Shown piece after piece: positions 46,401 to 54,139 of a DNA stretch of 64,000 nucleotides. The position numbers were made by a program, and so were the translations under genes. The DNA comes from Fischerella sp. PCC 9605. GTDB lineage: Bacteria > Cyanobacteriota > Cyanobacteriia > Cyanobacteriales > Nostocaceae. Below the pieces are notes generated by a model. The model was not told the DNA's origin. It worked only from the letters and a program-made list of their open reading frames with translations, and did no database searches. How positions within the stretch are numbered: the first letter of the stretch is position 1; each line of letters opens with the position of its first letter. The stretch covers positions 678,390 through 742,389 of the forward strand of contig NZ_KI912149.1 in NCBI RefSeq assembly GCF_000517105.1, given 5' to 3'.

Positions 46401-47365
46401 CCGTCAATTACCCAACTATTTTCGTTGTAGCTGTGAGTCAAGGTGAAGTAGTGAGAACGTTCCGCGATCGCACCACCCAAGAATGGTTTGTCTAATTCCT
46501 GTAGATCGATCGCTTCAATTTGCGGTGACTGATCTCTGACTTTGCCACTCACCAACGCATTCAGATTTCTAGCTAAATCCCGATACGTAATACTACCACT
46601 TGTCCGTTCTAGTGCGTGCAGCAAAAAGTATGAAAAAGCACCGCGGGATTTACCATCTTCTCCTTTATACTCTTTCGCTAACTCATAGTCTCGACACGCA
46701 GATAACACAACATGCTTGCCTTTAGGCAATACCACCCCAGTCATCTTCTTGTCCAAGCTGCGAGAAGTATGCAACACTTCCTCGAATGCTGTTTGGTCAT
46801 CAGCGAAAATAAAACTGCTCAAAGGTCGTTCGCGATTATCTAGAGGAGCCTGACGCACAGTGACTTCTGGGTCTCTTGTTCCCGAACCAGAGTGACAGCA
46901 GTCCAAAATCACCACCACATGAGGATTTTTCTCGGCAACTTTAGAAATGAGGTAGGCTATCTCTTTATCTGCTAAGTCTCGACTACCTGCTGTACGGCTA
47001 TCGTAACAAACCAAAGTTTCATCCAAACGATCTGGTTCTAAGTTCCAAAATTCCTGTGGTGACTTTTCTTGCGCGCCATGACCGGCATAGTAAAACAGTA
47101 CAACGTCTTCACTGTCAGCATTGCAAAGATGCTGCCGAAAGCCATTAATTATCGCCTGACGAGTGGCATTTTCATTGATGAGTATCCAAGGTTGATCTGT
47201 TGGTTCTACCAAATTCCATTCGCGATCGCGAGCAACTCGCTCCCGCAGATATGCTTCTACCGCACTGATATCGTTAACGCAACCTTGCAAAGACGGTATT
47301 GGCACAATTGAGGCAGGATCGTATTCGTCAATGCCGACTAGTAGTGCGTAAATGTTTTTAGCCAT
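43475..47365 (-). CDS. Orthocaspase (peptidase C14) fused to PGAP1-like alpha/beta hydrolase with C-terminal TM
   Basis: 1296 aa. Residues 1-300: caspase p20-like domain, YALLVGIDEY, catalytic His96 in FYYAGHGAQ and Cys157 in VVILDCCHSG. Residues about 300-480: all-beta region; 480-860: more beta-rich segments without known domain. Residues about 895-1170: hydrolase with ILLYIHGIIGD, nucleophile Ser979 in IVAHSMGGLVSRWF, GTPNAGSPW and late His1159 (CDHLTYF), like PGAP1/DUF7379 lipases. TM at about 1250-1267 then a 29-residue tail. Orthocaspases cleave after Arg/Lys; joined to a lipase-like module this suggests a regulated damage or signalling enzyme. Substrate unknown. A displaced GUN4 remnant follows. 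Confidence 0.88.
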   Translation of the reverse strand: MAKNIYALLVGIDEYDPASIVPIPSLQGCVNDISAVEAYLRERVARDREWNLVEPTDQPWILINENATRQAIINGFRQHLCNADSEDVVLFYYAGHGAQEKSPQEFWNLEPDRLDETLVCYDSRTAGSRDLADKEIAYLISKVAEKNPHVVVILDCCHSGSGTRDPEVTVRQAPLDNRERPLSSFIFADDQTAFEEVLHTSRSLDKKMTGVVLPKGKHVVLSACRDYELAKEYKGEDGKSRGAFSYFLLHALERTSGSITYRDLARNLNALVSGKVRDQSPQIEAIDLQELDKPFLGGAIAERSHYFTLTHSYNENSWVIDGGVLHGIPKPSHGADTLLAIFPAGSTPEQLRDLGTALGEARVTQVLPQTSKVEIISGGDRLLENASYWAVVTSLPIPPLQVYLKGDASEAEGIELAHQALLTAGPSRQPSLYVQQVEEPEDADYYLLADNGQYWIIQPSNNRPVVAPFPERPTQIGYTPYFASKAIQRLEHIARWQNILQLKSPATSRIQSDDIKMEIIVLSGRQESLSASEMRVEYTNENGEWISPTVQVRLTNNSDKTLYCNVIILSENYAVNVPCFAERSSVRLAPKGSESNVTIASDELGFIIPNEFLAQGVTEYKDIFKLIASTTEFDASLLEQDGLNPPSPKRSLGGRGTLGILIEGVGDRNAIKTRARGNYDDWMTQEVAVTIVRPQDAKSLQSDRSIQLHNGLVEVLPHASLQAKVNLTTVSQTSRDLGNVIFPSLLRQQPTVAEPFQFTTSRGSDPGLTGLELSDVGDYTVVTKQAPLKLLVDREIADNEYLLPLSYDGEFFLPLGKGKKTPDGKTEITIERLPQPLESSRSLQGSIRIFFEKVICRKLGRRFDYPILAVATVGENDQVIYEKNIEQVKAKVAQAKRILLYIHGIIGDTESQVPSIETALVEVDEQKCPIKDLYDLVLTFDYENIQTTIEENARLLGQRLHAIGLGANHGKELHIVAHSMGGLVSRWFIEREGGHQVVQHLVMLGTPNAGSPWPAVQDLVFAALGFALNQLSAIVWPAKIVAELLEYLEANDFSLEQMQPDSTVLAQLAENPDPHVPYTIIAGDRSLVPAATEIQPAKQSSPVQRLLQKLFGQAVDRVVDRVFFEQPNDIAVTLASIKAVNPNRLPQPRILLPDPACDHLTYFTHPAGLEALAKALFWAPLPFAITEDSQSQPEAIIINTEKQSDRPSAIEDDITIVIPSDAAGDRIPDTAPSPPEITNQPTENRPRINGALWIIALLLVAITGLLIWNRSQEQKPGTQQKNSQVFPTQQTPVAKI

Positions 47366-47680
47366 AATGATTGCTACTCCACTCTGTCAGGCTTTTTCAA
47401 TTGATGGGTGATAGTTGATAGAACTTATGCGCTATGTCACAAATAAATGTTTTCTTTGTGTCTTGGTGGTTGAAAAATATGTTTTATTAACCACCAAGAC
47501 ACAAAGACACCAAGCTAGAATGTAAATTTACAGTCCTAATTTCACAAGAGTTGCTGATTCAACTACCCCATCAACAGTTGTAGTATTGTTCGCGCATCAC
47601 TATACTGACGAAATTTATAATACAGTATTTGTGAAGCTGTCGGGTCTTGAGACTAAATACTAGTTATGGTGCATTACACG
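47366..47680. repeat. Spacer with 18-bp inverted repeat
   Basis: CTTTGTGTCTTGGTGGTT (47454-47471) pairs perfectly with 47489-47506 across a 17-nt loop. A related, imperfect copy lies at 51473-51536. The rest of the 315-bp spacer holds nothing recognisable; the promoter of the orthocaspase should be in it. Confidence 0.8.
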
Positions 47681-48709
47681 TTAATTACTAATTAAAGTCC
47701 AGAAGTACCCATCGGGTGCAACGAAAGAAAAACTTGGTTCTCCAAACTCATTTTCTACGATAGTTGTGAACTGTTGCACTGGGCTTGCTTTGATGCGATC
47801 GCTAAATTGATTTAGTCCTCTGACTCGGTAAGTGTACAAACACATTCCCAAGCTGCCGGGTTGTGCTGCCTCAAAGTGCGAATCTATATTCATAGAATCG
47901 GGAAAACGAATAATATAAAGTCTGCCACTACGCGCTGCCATAAAGTCGGTCGTAGAAGAACGCGGATCGTCAAAGGCTGTCACAAAAAACTTTTCACCTG
48001 GTTGGAGATCAAATATTTCCCGGCCTGCTAGTGATGATTCGTAGCTAGTCTCGACATCATCACGCACTCGCAATAAACCTAACACTTCGTCATAAAACTT
48101 CAACTTTTCTTTGCTGTCATCTTGAATTACCATCCCCATGTGAGTAAACTGACTAGTTTTAAAAGGAGAATCAATATTAATATTTCCGTAATCGGGGAGC
48201 GTATAGCCAAACCTTTGAAACAAAACCTGTCGCGCTAATGGTTGCAGCAGCAGCATTTCTCGCACCCCAATCATGGTATCGGCAAATGGACGGCTTTTCC
48301 TTTCTTTGTTATAGATGACCTCCCAGTGGGGGTGAGTAAACCGGAGTGGATACCCAGCTGCTTTTGCCTCTTCTGCATGATTTAGGATATTCAAAATATC
48401 TGTGGTTAAGGTCGTGGCCCAGCGATTACCCTTCACTTTCATTGACCCCATCCCCAACCCAGTGTTGGTGGGATGTTGCCAAATCATTAAACGAATCAAA
48501 CCATGATCTGCATCTTGGTGGTAAAGACGAATCGAGCGTAAAGGCGAGTCTACACCATACAATAGTTTCGCTATAGCTGCTGGTAATTCTCCCTCTTGAC
48601 CAACGCGATAGCCGAATTGCTCCCAATATTGAATTGCAGTAATTGCTTCTGGGACGCCAATACACACTTCATATATGCCTTCGATTACAATTTGTTGTCC
48701 CTGATTCAT
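47681..48709 (-). CDS. VOC (glyoxalase/bleomycin resistance) family protein
   Basis: 342 aa, two VOC-type halves: first about 8-165 (EGIYEVCIGVPEAITAIQYW, RFTHPHWEVIY), second about 185-342 (QFTHMGMVIQDDSKEKLKFY, FDDPRSS, FSFVAPDGYFWTLI). VOC proteins bind a divalent metal and act on vicinal-oxygen substrates. No specific enzyme can be named. It stands alone on this strand. Confidence 0.78.
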   Translation of the reverse strand: MNQGQQIVIEGIYEVCIGVPEAITAIQYWEQFGYRVGQEGELPAAIAKLLYGVDSPLRSIRLYHQDADHGLIRLMIWQHPTNTGLGMGSMKVKGNRWATTLTTDILNILNHAEEAKAAGYPLRFTHPHWEVIYNKERKSRPFADTMIGVREMLLLQPLARQVLFQRFGYTLPDYGNINIDSPFKTSQFTHMGMVIQDDSKEKLKFYDEVLGLLRVRDDVETSYESSLAGREIFDLQPGEKFFVTAFDDPRSSTTDFMAARSGRLYIIRFPDSMNIDSHFEAAQPGSLGMCLYTYRVRGLNQFSDRIKASPVQQFTTIVENEFGEPSFSFVAPDGYFWTLISN

Positions 48710-49257
48710 AGTTTGTTAAATATGTGCAACAAATGTTTAAATTCAATCAACCTTGAGTAAAAATACCTGAGTTTGTTTCAAAGTTAGGTTATTTTGGGCT
48801 TTGCCGGAAAATCTTAATGAGTAAAAATAACTAAAATTTTTCCATAGGTGTTTTTTCGGCACACCACTATCATTGTCGCTGTTAGTGGTCAATTGTGAAA
48901 AAAGGGAATGGGGAGGTGGGGAGTGGGGGAGTGGGGGGAAATGTAGAGACGCGCCATGGCGCGTCTGGGAGAGTGGGGGATGGGGAGATGGGGAGATGGG
49001 GAGAATAACCACTAACCAATGTACAGACGTGCCATGGCACGTCTCTACAACCACTAACTACTAACCACTAACCAATGACAAATGACTATTGACTATTGAC
49101 TATTGACCGGATTTTTACTTACTAGATTCTGCCTAAAGAAAAAGTTAAAAAAATTGCAGGTGCAAAAAAGCCAAGTATAAAATTTACGCATCTATCAAAA
49201 GACTGAATTTTAACTACGAGTTTTTAACTACGAGTTTTCAACTTTCGTGAAACAAAG
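48710..49257. repeat. Repeat-dense spacer
   Basis: Contains purine tracts (GGGGAGTGGGGGA), palindrome AGACGCGCCATGGCGCGTCT at 48947-48966, its variant AGACGTGCCATGGCACGTCT at 49025-49044, GACTATTGACTATTGAC heptads near 49082-49103 and TTAACTACGAGTTTTTAACT direct repeats at 49210-49240. No gene seen. Confidence 0.8.
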
Positions 49258-51468
49258 GTGCGTGCGGTGTATCAGCAATACGGACATTGCTACCTATGTC
49301 AGCCAAATTTAGTGTGGCTGCATGTTTTATCGGACTCTACGATCGCGCTCGCCTATTACCTCATCCCTATTATGCTTGTCTATTTTGTTCGCAAGCGGCA
49401 AGATTTCCCTTGCAAGTGGATTCTCGGGATAATTGCGGCATTGATTGTAGCTGGTGGCACTACCCATTTGATGGAAATTTGGACGTTCTGGCATCCTACC
49501 TATAAGTTGCTGGGGTTTTTCAAAGCCATCACGGCTTCTGGTTCACTGTGCGCGACTATGGTATTGGTGCGATCGCTTCCAAAAGTTCTTGCTATTCCCA
49601 ATCTGGCAGAACTGAAGAAAGCGAACCAACAGCTTGAACTTGAAATCAATGATCGCCTTTTAGCCGAAGAAGCATTACGCGAGAGTAAAGAGCGCTTCCA
49701 CAATGCCTTTGACTACGCTGCAATTGGCATGGCACTGGTGGGACTAGATGGTAGTTGGCTTCAAGTTAATCATTCTTTGTGCGAAATTGTCGGTTATTCG
49801 GAACAAGAATTACTCTCCACGACTTGTCAAGAAATTACCCATCCAGACGACTGCGATACCGATCTTAACTACATACACCAACTGCTAACTGGCGAGATTC
49901 GCTGTTATCACATGGAGAAGCGGTATATACACAAGCTTGGACATGTGGTATGGATTCTGTTGAGTGGATCGCTAGTGTGCGACATTCACGGTCAACCATT
50001 GTACTTGATCGCCCAGATTCAAGACATTACCGAGCGCAAGCACGTGGAACAGACTTTACAACAACAAGCTTGCATTTTTGAAAATATCTCCGATGGTGTA
50101 ATTGTGACAGACTTGTCAGGTCGCATCATTGATTGGAATCGAGCCGCAGAAAAGATGTTCGGTTATACCAAAACAGAGGTATCAGGCAAAACGTTGGGTA
50201 TTTTGCACAAGCCAGAAGAGTCTGCTGTAGTGACACAGCAAATCATGGATGAGTTGCTCAGTACAAATCGTTGGGATGGTGAAATTAAGTTTATCCGTAA
50301 GGATGGAACTGAAGGCGTATGCGAAACAGTATTCGTGCCACTATACAACGAACAAGGTCAGCCCAGCGCAACTATTGGTGTCAACCGCAATATTACGGAA
50401 CGCAAGCAAGCAGAAGCAGCGTTGCACAAAGCCAACGAGCAACTCACCTGTTGGGTGCAAGAACTAGAACAGCGCAACCGTGAAATTGCCTTACTCAGCG
50501 AAATGAGTGATATCTTGCAAGCTTGCTTGACAGTAGAAGAGGCGTATAAGGTAATTACTCAGTTAGTCCAACCTTTATTTCCGGAAACCTCAGGTGGAGT
50601 GTTTATTATTAGTTCGTCAAAACACTTAGTCGAGGCTGTGACTGTTTGGGGTGACTCAATCTTAGCAAGTAAGAAAGTATTTTCACCCAAGCAATGCTGG
50701 GCGCTGCGACGGGGGCGATCGCATTTTGCCGCATCTGGCGATCGCGGTTTACACTGTACCCACATTGAGGAAGACATATTCAGCGGCGAAGCTCTCTGCG
50801 TACCAATGATGGCACAAGGCGAAGCTTTGGGTATGCTGCATTTGCATTCACAACACAAAGGACAATTTACAACAGCCAAACAACAGCTAGCCTCTGCGGT
50901 TGCTGAACGCATAGCACTAGCTTTGGCAAACCTCAGACTCAACGAAGCTTTACAACAGCAGAGTATCCGCGATCCTCTCACAGGTTTATTTAATCGCCGC
51001 TATCTAGAAGAATCTTTAGAAAGAGAAGTAAGCCGAGCTGAACGCAACCAGCAACGAGTAGGAATTATCATGATTGACGTTGACCATTTTAAAAGTTTCA
51101 ATGACACATTTGGTCATGAAGCAGGCGATATTGTGTTGCGCGAACTCGGTGGATTTTTAAAAAAGCAAGTCCGCAAGGCTGATATAGCCTGTCGTTATGG
51201 CGGTGAAGAGATGTTGTTGATTTTGCCAGAAACATCTTTAGAAGTTTGTCAAGAACGCGCTGAGCGAATCCGCCAAGGAGTTAAGCACTTGGATGTACAG
51301 CATCAACGTCAGAAATTAGGCAACATTACATTGTCCTTGGGAGTAGCAATGTTCCCAGAACACGGAATGACGGGTGCAGCAGTAATTGAAGCCGCTGATG
51401 CTGCACTTTATATTGCCAAAAAAACGGGGCGCGATCGCGTTGTTATGGCTCAATCTCAATTTGAGTAG
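49258..51468 (+). CDS. Diguanylate cyclase with ethylene-receptor-like membrane domain, PAS and GAF
   Basis: 736 aa from GTG at 49258 (AAAGG directly before it). Residues about 18-110: three membrane helices resembling the ETR1 ethylene-binding domain (LVWLHVLSDSTIALAYY, IPIMLVYFVRKRQD, LIVAGGTTHLMEIWTFW). Asp26, Tyr33 and His70 correspond to ETR1 Asp25, Tyr32 and His69, but the Cu-binding Cys65 position is Gly66. Then two PAS domains (about 140-265 and 270-390), GAF (about 420-565), and GGDEF domain (570-736) with GGEEM, so active c-di-GMP synthesis is likely. Single gene. Confidence 0.87.
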   Translation: MRAVYQQYGHCYLCQPNLVWLHVLSDSTIALAYYLIPIMLVYFVRKRQDFPCKWILGIIAALIVAGGTTHLMEIWTFWHPTYKLLGFFKAITASGSLCATMVLVRSLPKVLAIPNLAELKKANQQLELEINDRLLAEEALRESKERFHNAFDYAAIGMALVGLDGSWLQVNHSLCEIVGYSEQELLSTTCQEITHPDDCDTDLNYIHQLLTGEIRCYHMEKRYIHKLGHVVWILLSGSLVCDIHGQPLYLIAQIQDITERKHVEQTLQQQACIFENISDGVIVTDLSGRIIDWNRAAEKMFGYTKTEVSGKTLGILHKPEESAVVTQQIMDELLSTNRWDGEIKFIRKDGTEGVCETVFVPLYNEQGQPSATIGVNRNITERKQAEAALHKANEQLTCWVQELEQRNREIALLSEMSDILQACLTVEEAYKVITQLVQPLFPETSGGVFIISSSKHLVEAVTVWGDSILASKKVFSPKQCWALRRGRSHFAASGDRGLHCTHIEEDIFSGEALCVPMMAQGEALGMLHLHSQHKGQFTTAKQQLASAVAERIALALANLRLNEALQQQSIRDPLTGLFNRRYLEESLEREVSRAERNQQRVGIIMIDVDHFKSFNDTFGHEAGDIVLRELGGFLKKQVRKADIACRYGGEEMLLILPETSLEVCQERAERIRQGVKHLDVQHQRQKLGNITLSLGVAMFPEHGMTGAAVIEAADAALYIAKKTGRDRVVMAQSQFE

Positions 51469-51472
51469 AATA

Positions 51473-51536
51473 CTTGGTGTCTTTGTGCCTTTGTGGTTGA
51501 AAAAATTTCAAACCACCAAGACACTAAGACACCAAG
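51473..51536. repeat. Inverted repeat, CTTGGTGTCTTTGTG type
   Basis: Imperfect hairpin (CTTGGTGTCTTTGTGCCTT ... ACTAAGACACCAAGG) just after the cyclase stop; related to 47454-47506. Confidence 0.75.
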
Positions 51537-51616
51537 GAAAAGTTAACCGAACTGCATTGGGAGTGAGGTTCTTTTAGCGGTATATTCAAAAAAGTTTTTA
51601 GGTAAATCTGTTGTTT

Positions 51617-54127
51617 ATGAAACCGCGTCCTCTACAATTGTGGCTCCTTAGCGGCAGTACGTTTTTGTTTGCGTACTGTTGCAAGCCAACAGCAGCACAA
51701 ATTGTTCCGGATGCGACGCTACCAGTCGATTCCGCTGTCACTCAACAAGGGAATACTAGCAGAATAGAAGGAGGAACAACAGTTGGCACGAATTTATTTC
51801 ACAGCTTTGATTCGTTTTCTATTCCCACTGACAGCACAGCCTTTTTCAACAATACTTTGGATATTCAGAATATTATTAGTCGGGTAACGGGAAAATCTAT
51901 TTCTAATATTGATGGCTTGATTCAGGCTAACGGTACTGCGAATTTATTTCTCATCAATCCCAATGGGATCGTCTTTGGTGCTAATGCTAGGTTAAACGTT
52001 GGTGGCTCTTTTTTAGCTAGTACAGCCAATAGTATCAACTTTGCTGATGGCACGCAGATCGGTACAACTTCCCCTCAAACTACACCGCTGCTGACTGTCA
52101 GTACTCCCATTGGTTTGCAATTTGGACAGAATTCAGGAAGCATAAAGGTACAAGGTACGGGATACGATTTATCTGTTGCGACGCCTAGATTCTCACCAAT
52201 CGTTAAGGGTAGTCGCGCAACTGGTTTGCGGGTGTCACCAGGAAAAACCCTCGCTTTGGTAGGTGGTGATGTAGATGTAGAGGGTGGCACGTTAACGGCC
52301 GAACAAGGACGAATTGATTTAGGTAGTGTAGATGATGGACAGGTGAGCCTTACTCTCATTTCCTCTGGCTTTGCCCTAAATTATCAAGGCGTAAAAAGTT
52401 ATCGAGATATTCGCCTATCGCAACAGTCCCTAGCCGATGCTAGTGGCGGTGGTGCTGTTCAGGTACAGGGTAATAATGTCGCGCTGACTGATGGTTCACT
52501 CATTTTGATTCAAAATCAAGGGCAGCAACAAGGGGGAAGCATTAGCGTTAATACCGATCGGTCTTTAGAAGAGAGTGGAACCAACTCAAATGGCATGCTT
52601 AGTAGCGGTTTGCGTAGTGAAACTACAGGAGATGGAACTGGAGCAGATATTGCAATATTCACTCCTGTGTTGGCTATTAGAAATGGGGGAGCAATAACTA
52701 CTCGTTCCTACGGTGCTGGCAAGACGGGCAATGTGAGTATCAATGCCTCAGAGTCGGTGCAAGTGATAGGGCATTCACCCGCCGATCCTTTTGTAGAAAG
52801 CTTCATCTCTGCTGTCGCGTTCAGTTCTGGAGATGCAGGAGATATCAGCTTGTCAACAGGAAAGTTATCCCTTTTCCAAGGGGGAAGAATATTATCTGCA
52901 ACTTTTAGTACTGGCAATGGTGGAGATGTCACCGTGAATGCTCGTAACTCTATCGAAGCGATTGGAGTGACAAACAATTTCTCGCCAAGTAATTTGTCTG
53001 CTCTCACTTTCAACGGCGGGGATGCTGGCAGAGTGACAATCAACACATCAAAGTTGTTGCTTCGTAATGGAGGAGCAGTCAGTACTTCTACCTTGGACAC
53101 GGGTGACGCTGGCAGTATTGTTATTAATGCTACAGAGTCTGTAGAAATAGGTGGTAGAGTCCCACAAACAGGCGATTTTAGTATTGTGCGATCGTCTGCC
53201 CCTGTTGTAAATAATGCTTTACAAAGAGCGTTTAGACTACCTCCTGTACCGAAGGGTGTTTCTGGAGATGTGACAATTAAAACTCAGCAATTGAAAGTTA
53301 CAGATGGTGCAAGAATCGATGCCAGAAATGATGGCCCAAACAATGCTGGGACTTTGCGGGTAGATGCTAACTATATCTTTTTAGAGCGTGATGGTGGTAT
53401 CACTGCTGCAACCGCATCCGGTGAAGGTGGCAATATTCAACTTGTGGCACGGGATTTGTTACTGTTGCGTGACAATAGTTCCATATCTGCCTCAGCAGAT
53501 GGTAACGGCAATGGAGGTAACATCAGTATTAATACTCCTTTATTAGTTACTGTTGCCAAAGAAAATAGCGACATCAGTGCTAATTCTGTTAACTCTCGTG
53601 GAGGTAATGTGACTATCAATACCTCTGGACTTTTCGGCATCCAGTTCCGTGAGACATCTACTTCATACAGTGATATCACTGCTACAGGGGCAAATTCTGA
53701 GTTAAGTGGCACAGTAAGAATTAACACCCCGGATTTAGATCCTAGTTCTGGATTAGTGGAATTACCAGCTATCCCTATCGATTCTACAAAACTAATAGCA
53801 CAAGGCTGTCCTGCTAACCAAAGCAATAGATTTATTATCACCGGACGTGGAGGCTTGCCACCCCTACCAAGCGAAGCACTCCGCACTGAGAATACAGTAC
53901 CGCTCCCTTGGGTTACGCTTGAGCGTCAGGAGATGGGGAGAGATGTAGAGACGCGCCATGGCGCGTCTGGGAGAGGGGAAGAATTATTACCCAAATCTCA
54001 AATCCAACATGAAATAGTGGAAGCTAATGGTTGGGTAGTTAATAAATCTGGTGAGGTAGTACTGACAGCTTCTGCACCTACAACCACGGCTTTGGGTTCT
54101 TGGCTTACTCCCCCAACTTGCCCTTGA
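51617..54127 (+). CDS. Filamentous haemagglutinin-type secreted protein (TpsA)
   Basis: 836 aa from ATG 51617. Signal peptide about 1-30 (CKPTAAQ). The TPS domain about 30-270 has GGTTVGTNLFHSF, the NPNG box (LFLINPNGIVFGANARL) and SFLASTANSINF. A beta-helix follows with repeated GDAG(D/S)I and GGN(V/I)SIN turns. At 53928-53990 a palindromic repeat adds about 16-20 odd residues (GRDVETRHGASGRGE) near the C-terminus, in frame. Exported by a TpsB pore not present here. The CHAT-TPR gene follows after 12 bp. Confidence 0.87.
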   Translation: MKPRPLQLWLLSGSTFLFAYCCKPTAAQIVPDATLPVDSAVTQQGNTSRIEGGTTVGTNLFHSFDSFSIPTDSTAFFNNTLDIQNIISRVTGKSISNIDGLIQANGTANLFLINPNGIVFGANARLNVGGSFLASTANSINFADGTQIGTTSPQTTPLLTVSTPIGLQFGQNSGSIKVQGTGYDLSVATPRFSPIVKGSRATGLRVSPGKTLALVGGDVDVEGGTLTAEQGRIDLGSVDDGQVSLTLISSGFALNYQGVKSYRDIRLSQQSLADASGGGAVQVQGNNVALTDGSLILIQNQGQQQGGSISVNTDRSLEESGTNSNGMLSSGLRSETTGDGTGADIAIFTPVLAIRNGGAITTRSYGAGKTGNVSINASESVQVIGHSPADPFVESFISAVAFSSGDAGDISLSTGKLSLFQGGRILSATFSTGNGGDVTVNARNSIEAIGVTNNFSPSNLSALTFNGGDAGRVTINTSKLLLRNGGAVSTSTLDTGDAGSIVINATESVEIGGRVPQTGDFSIVRSSAPVVNNALQRAFRLPPVPKGVSGDVTIKTQQLKVTDGARIDARNDGPNNAGTLRVDANYIFLERDGGITAATASGEGGNIQLVARDLLLLRDNSSISASADGNGNGGNISINTPLLVTVAKENSDISANSVNSRGGNVTINTSGLFGIQFRETSTSYSDITATGANSELSGTVRINTPDLDPSSGLVELPAIPIDSTKLIAQGCPANQSNRFIITGRGGLPPLPSEALRTENTVPLPWVTLERQEMGRDVETRHGASGRGEELLPKSQIQHEIVEANGWVVNKSGEVVLTASAPTTTALGSWLTPPTCP
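53949..53968. repeat. 20-bp palindrome inside the haemagglutinin gene
   Basis: Perfect AGACGCGCCATGGCGCGTCT, preceded by TGTAG and embedded in GGGGAGAG-type purine sequence. Identical in core to the intergenic copy at 48947-48966. Confidence 0.85.
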
Positions 54128-54139
54128 GACAGTAGAGAG

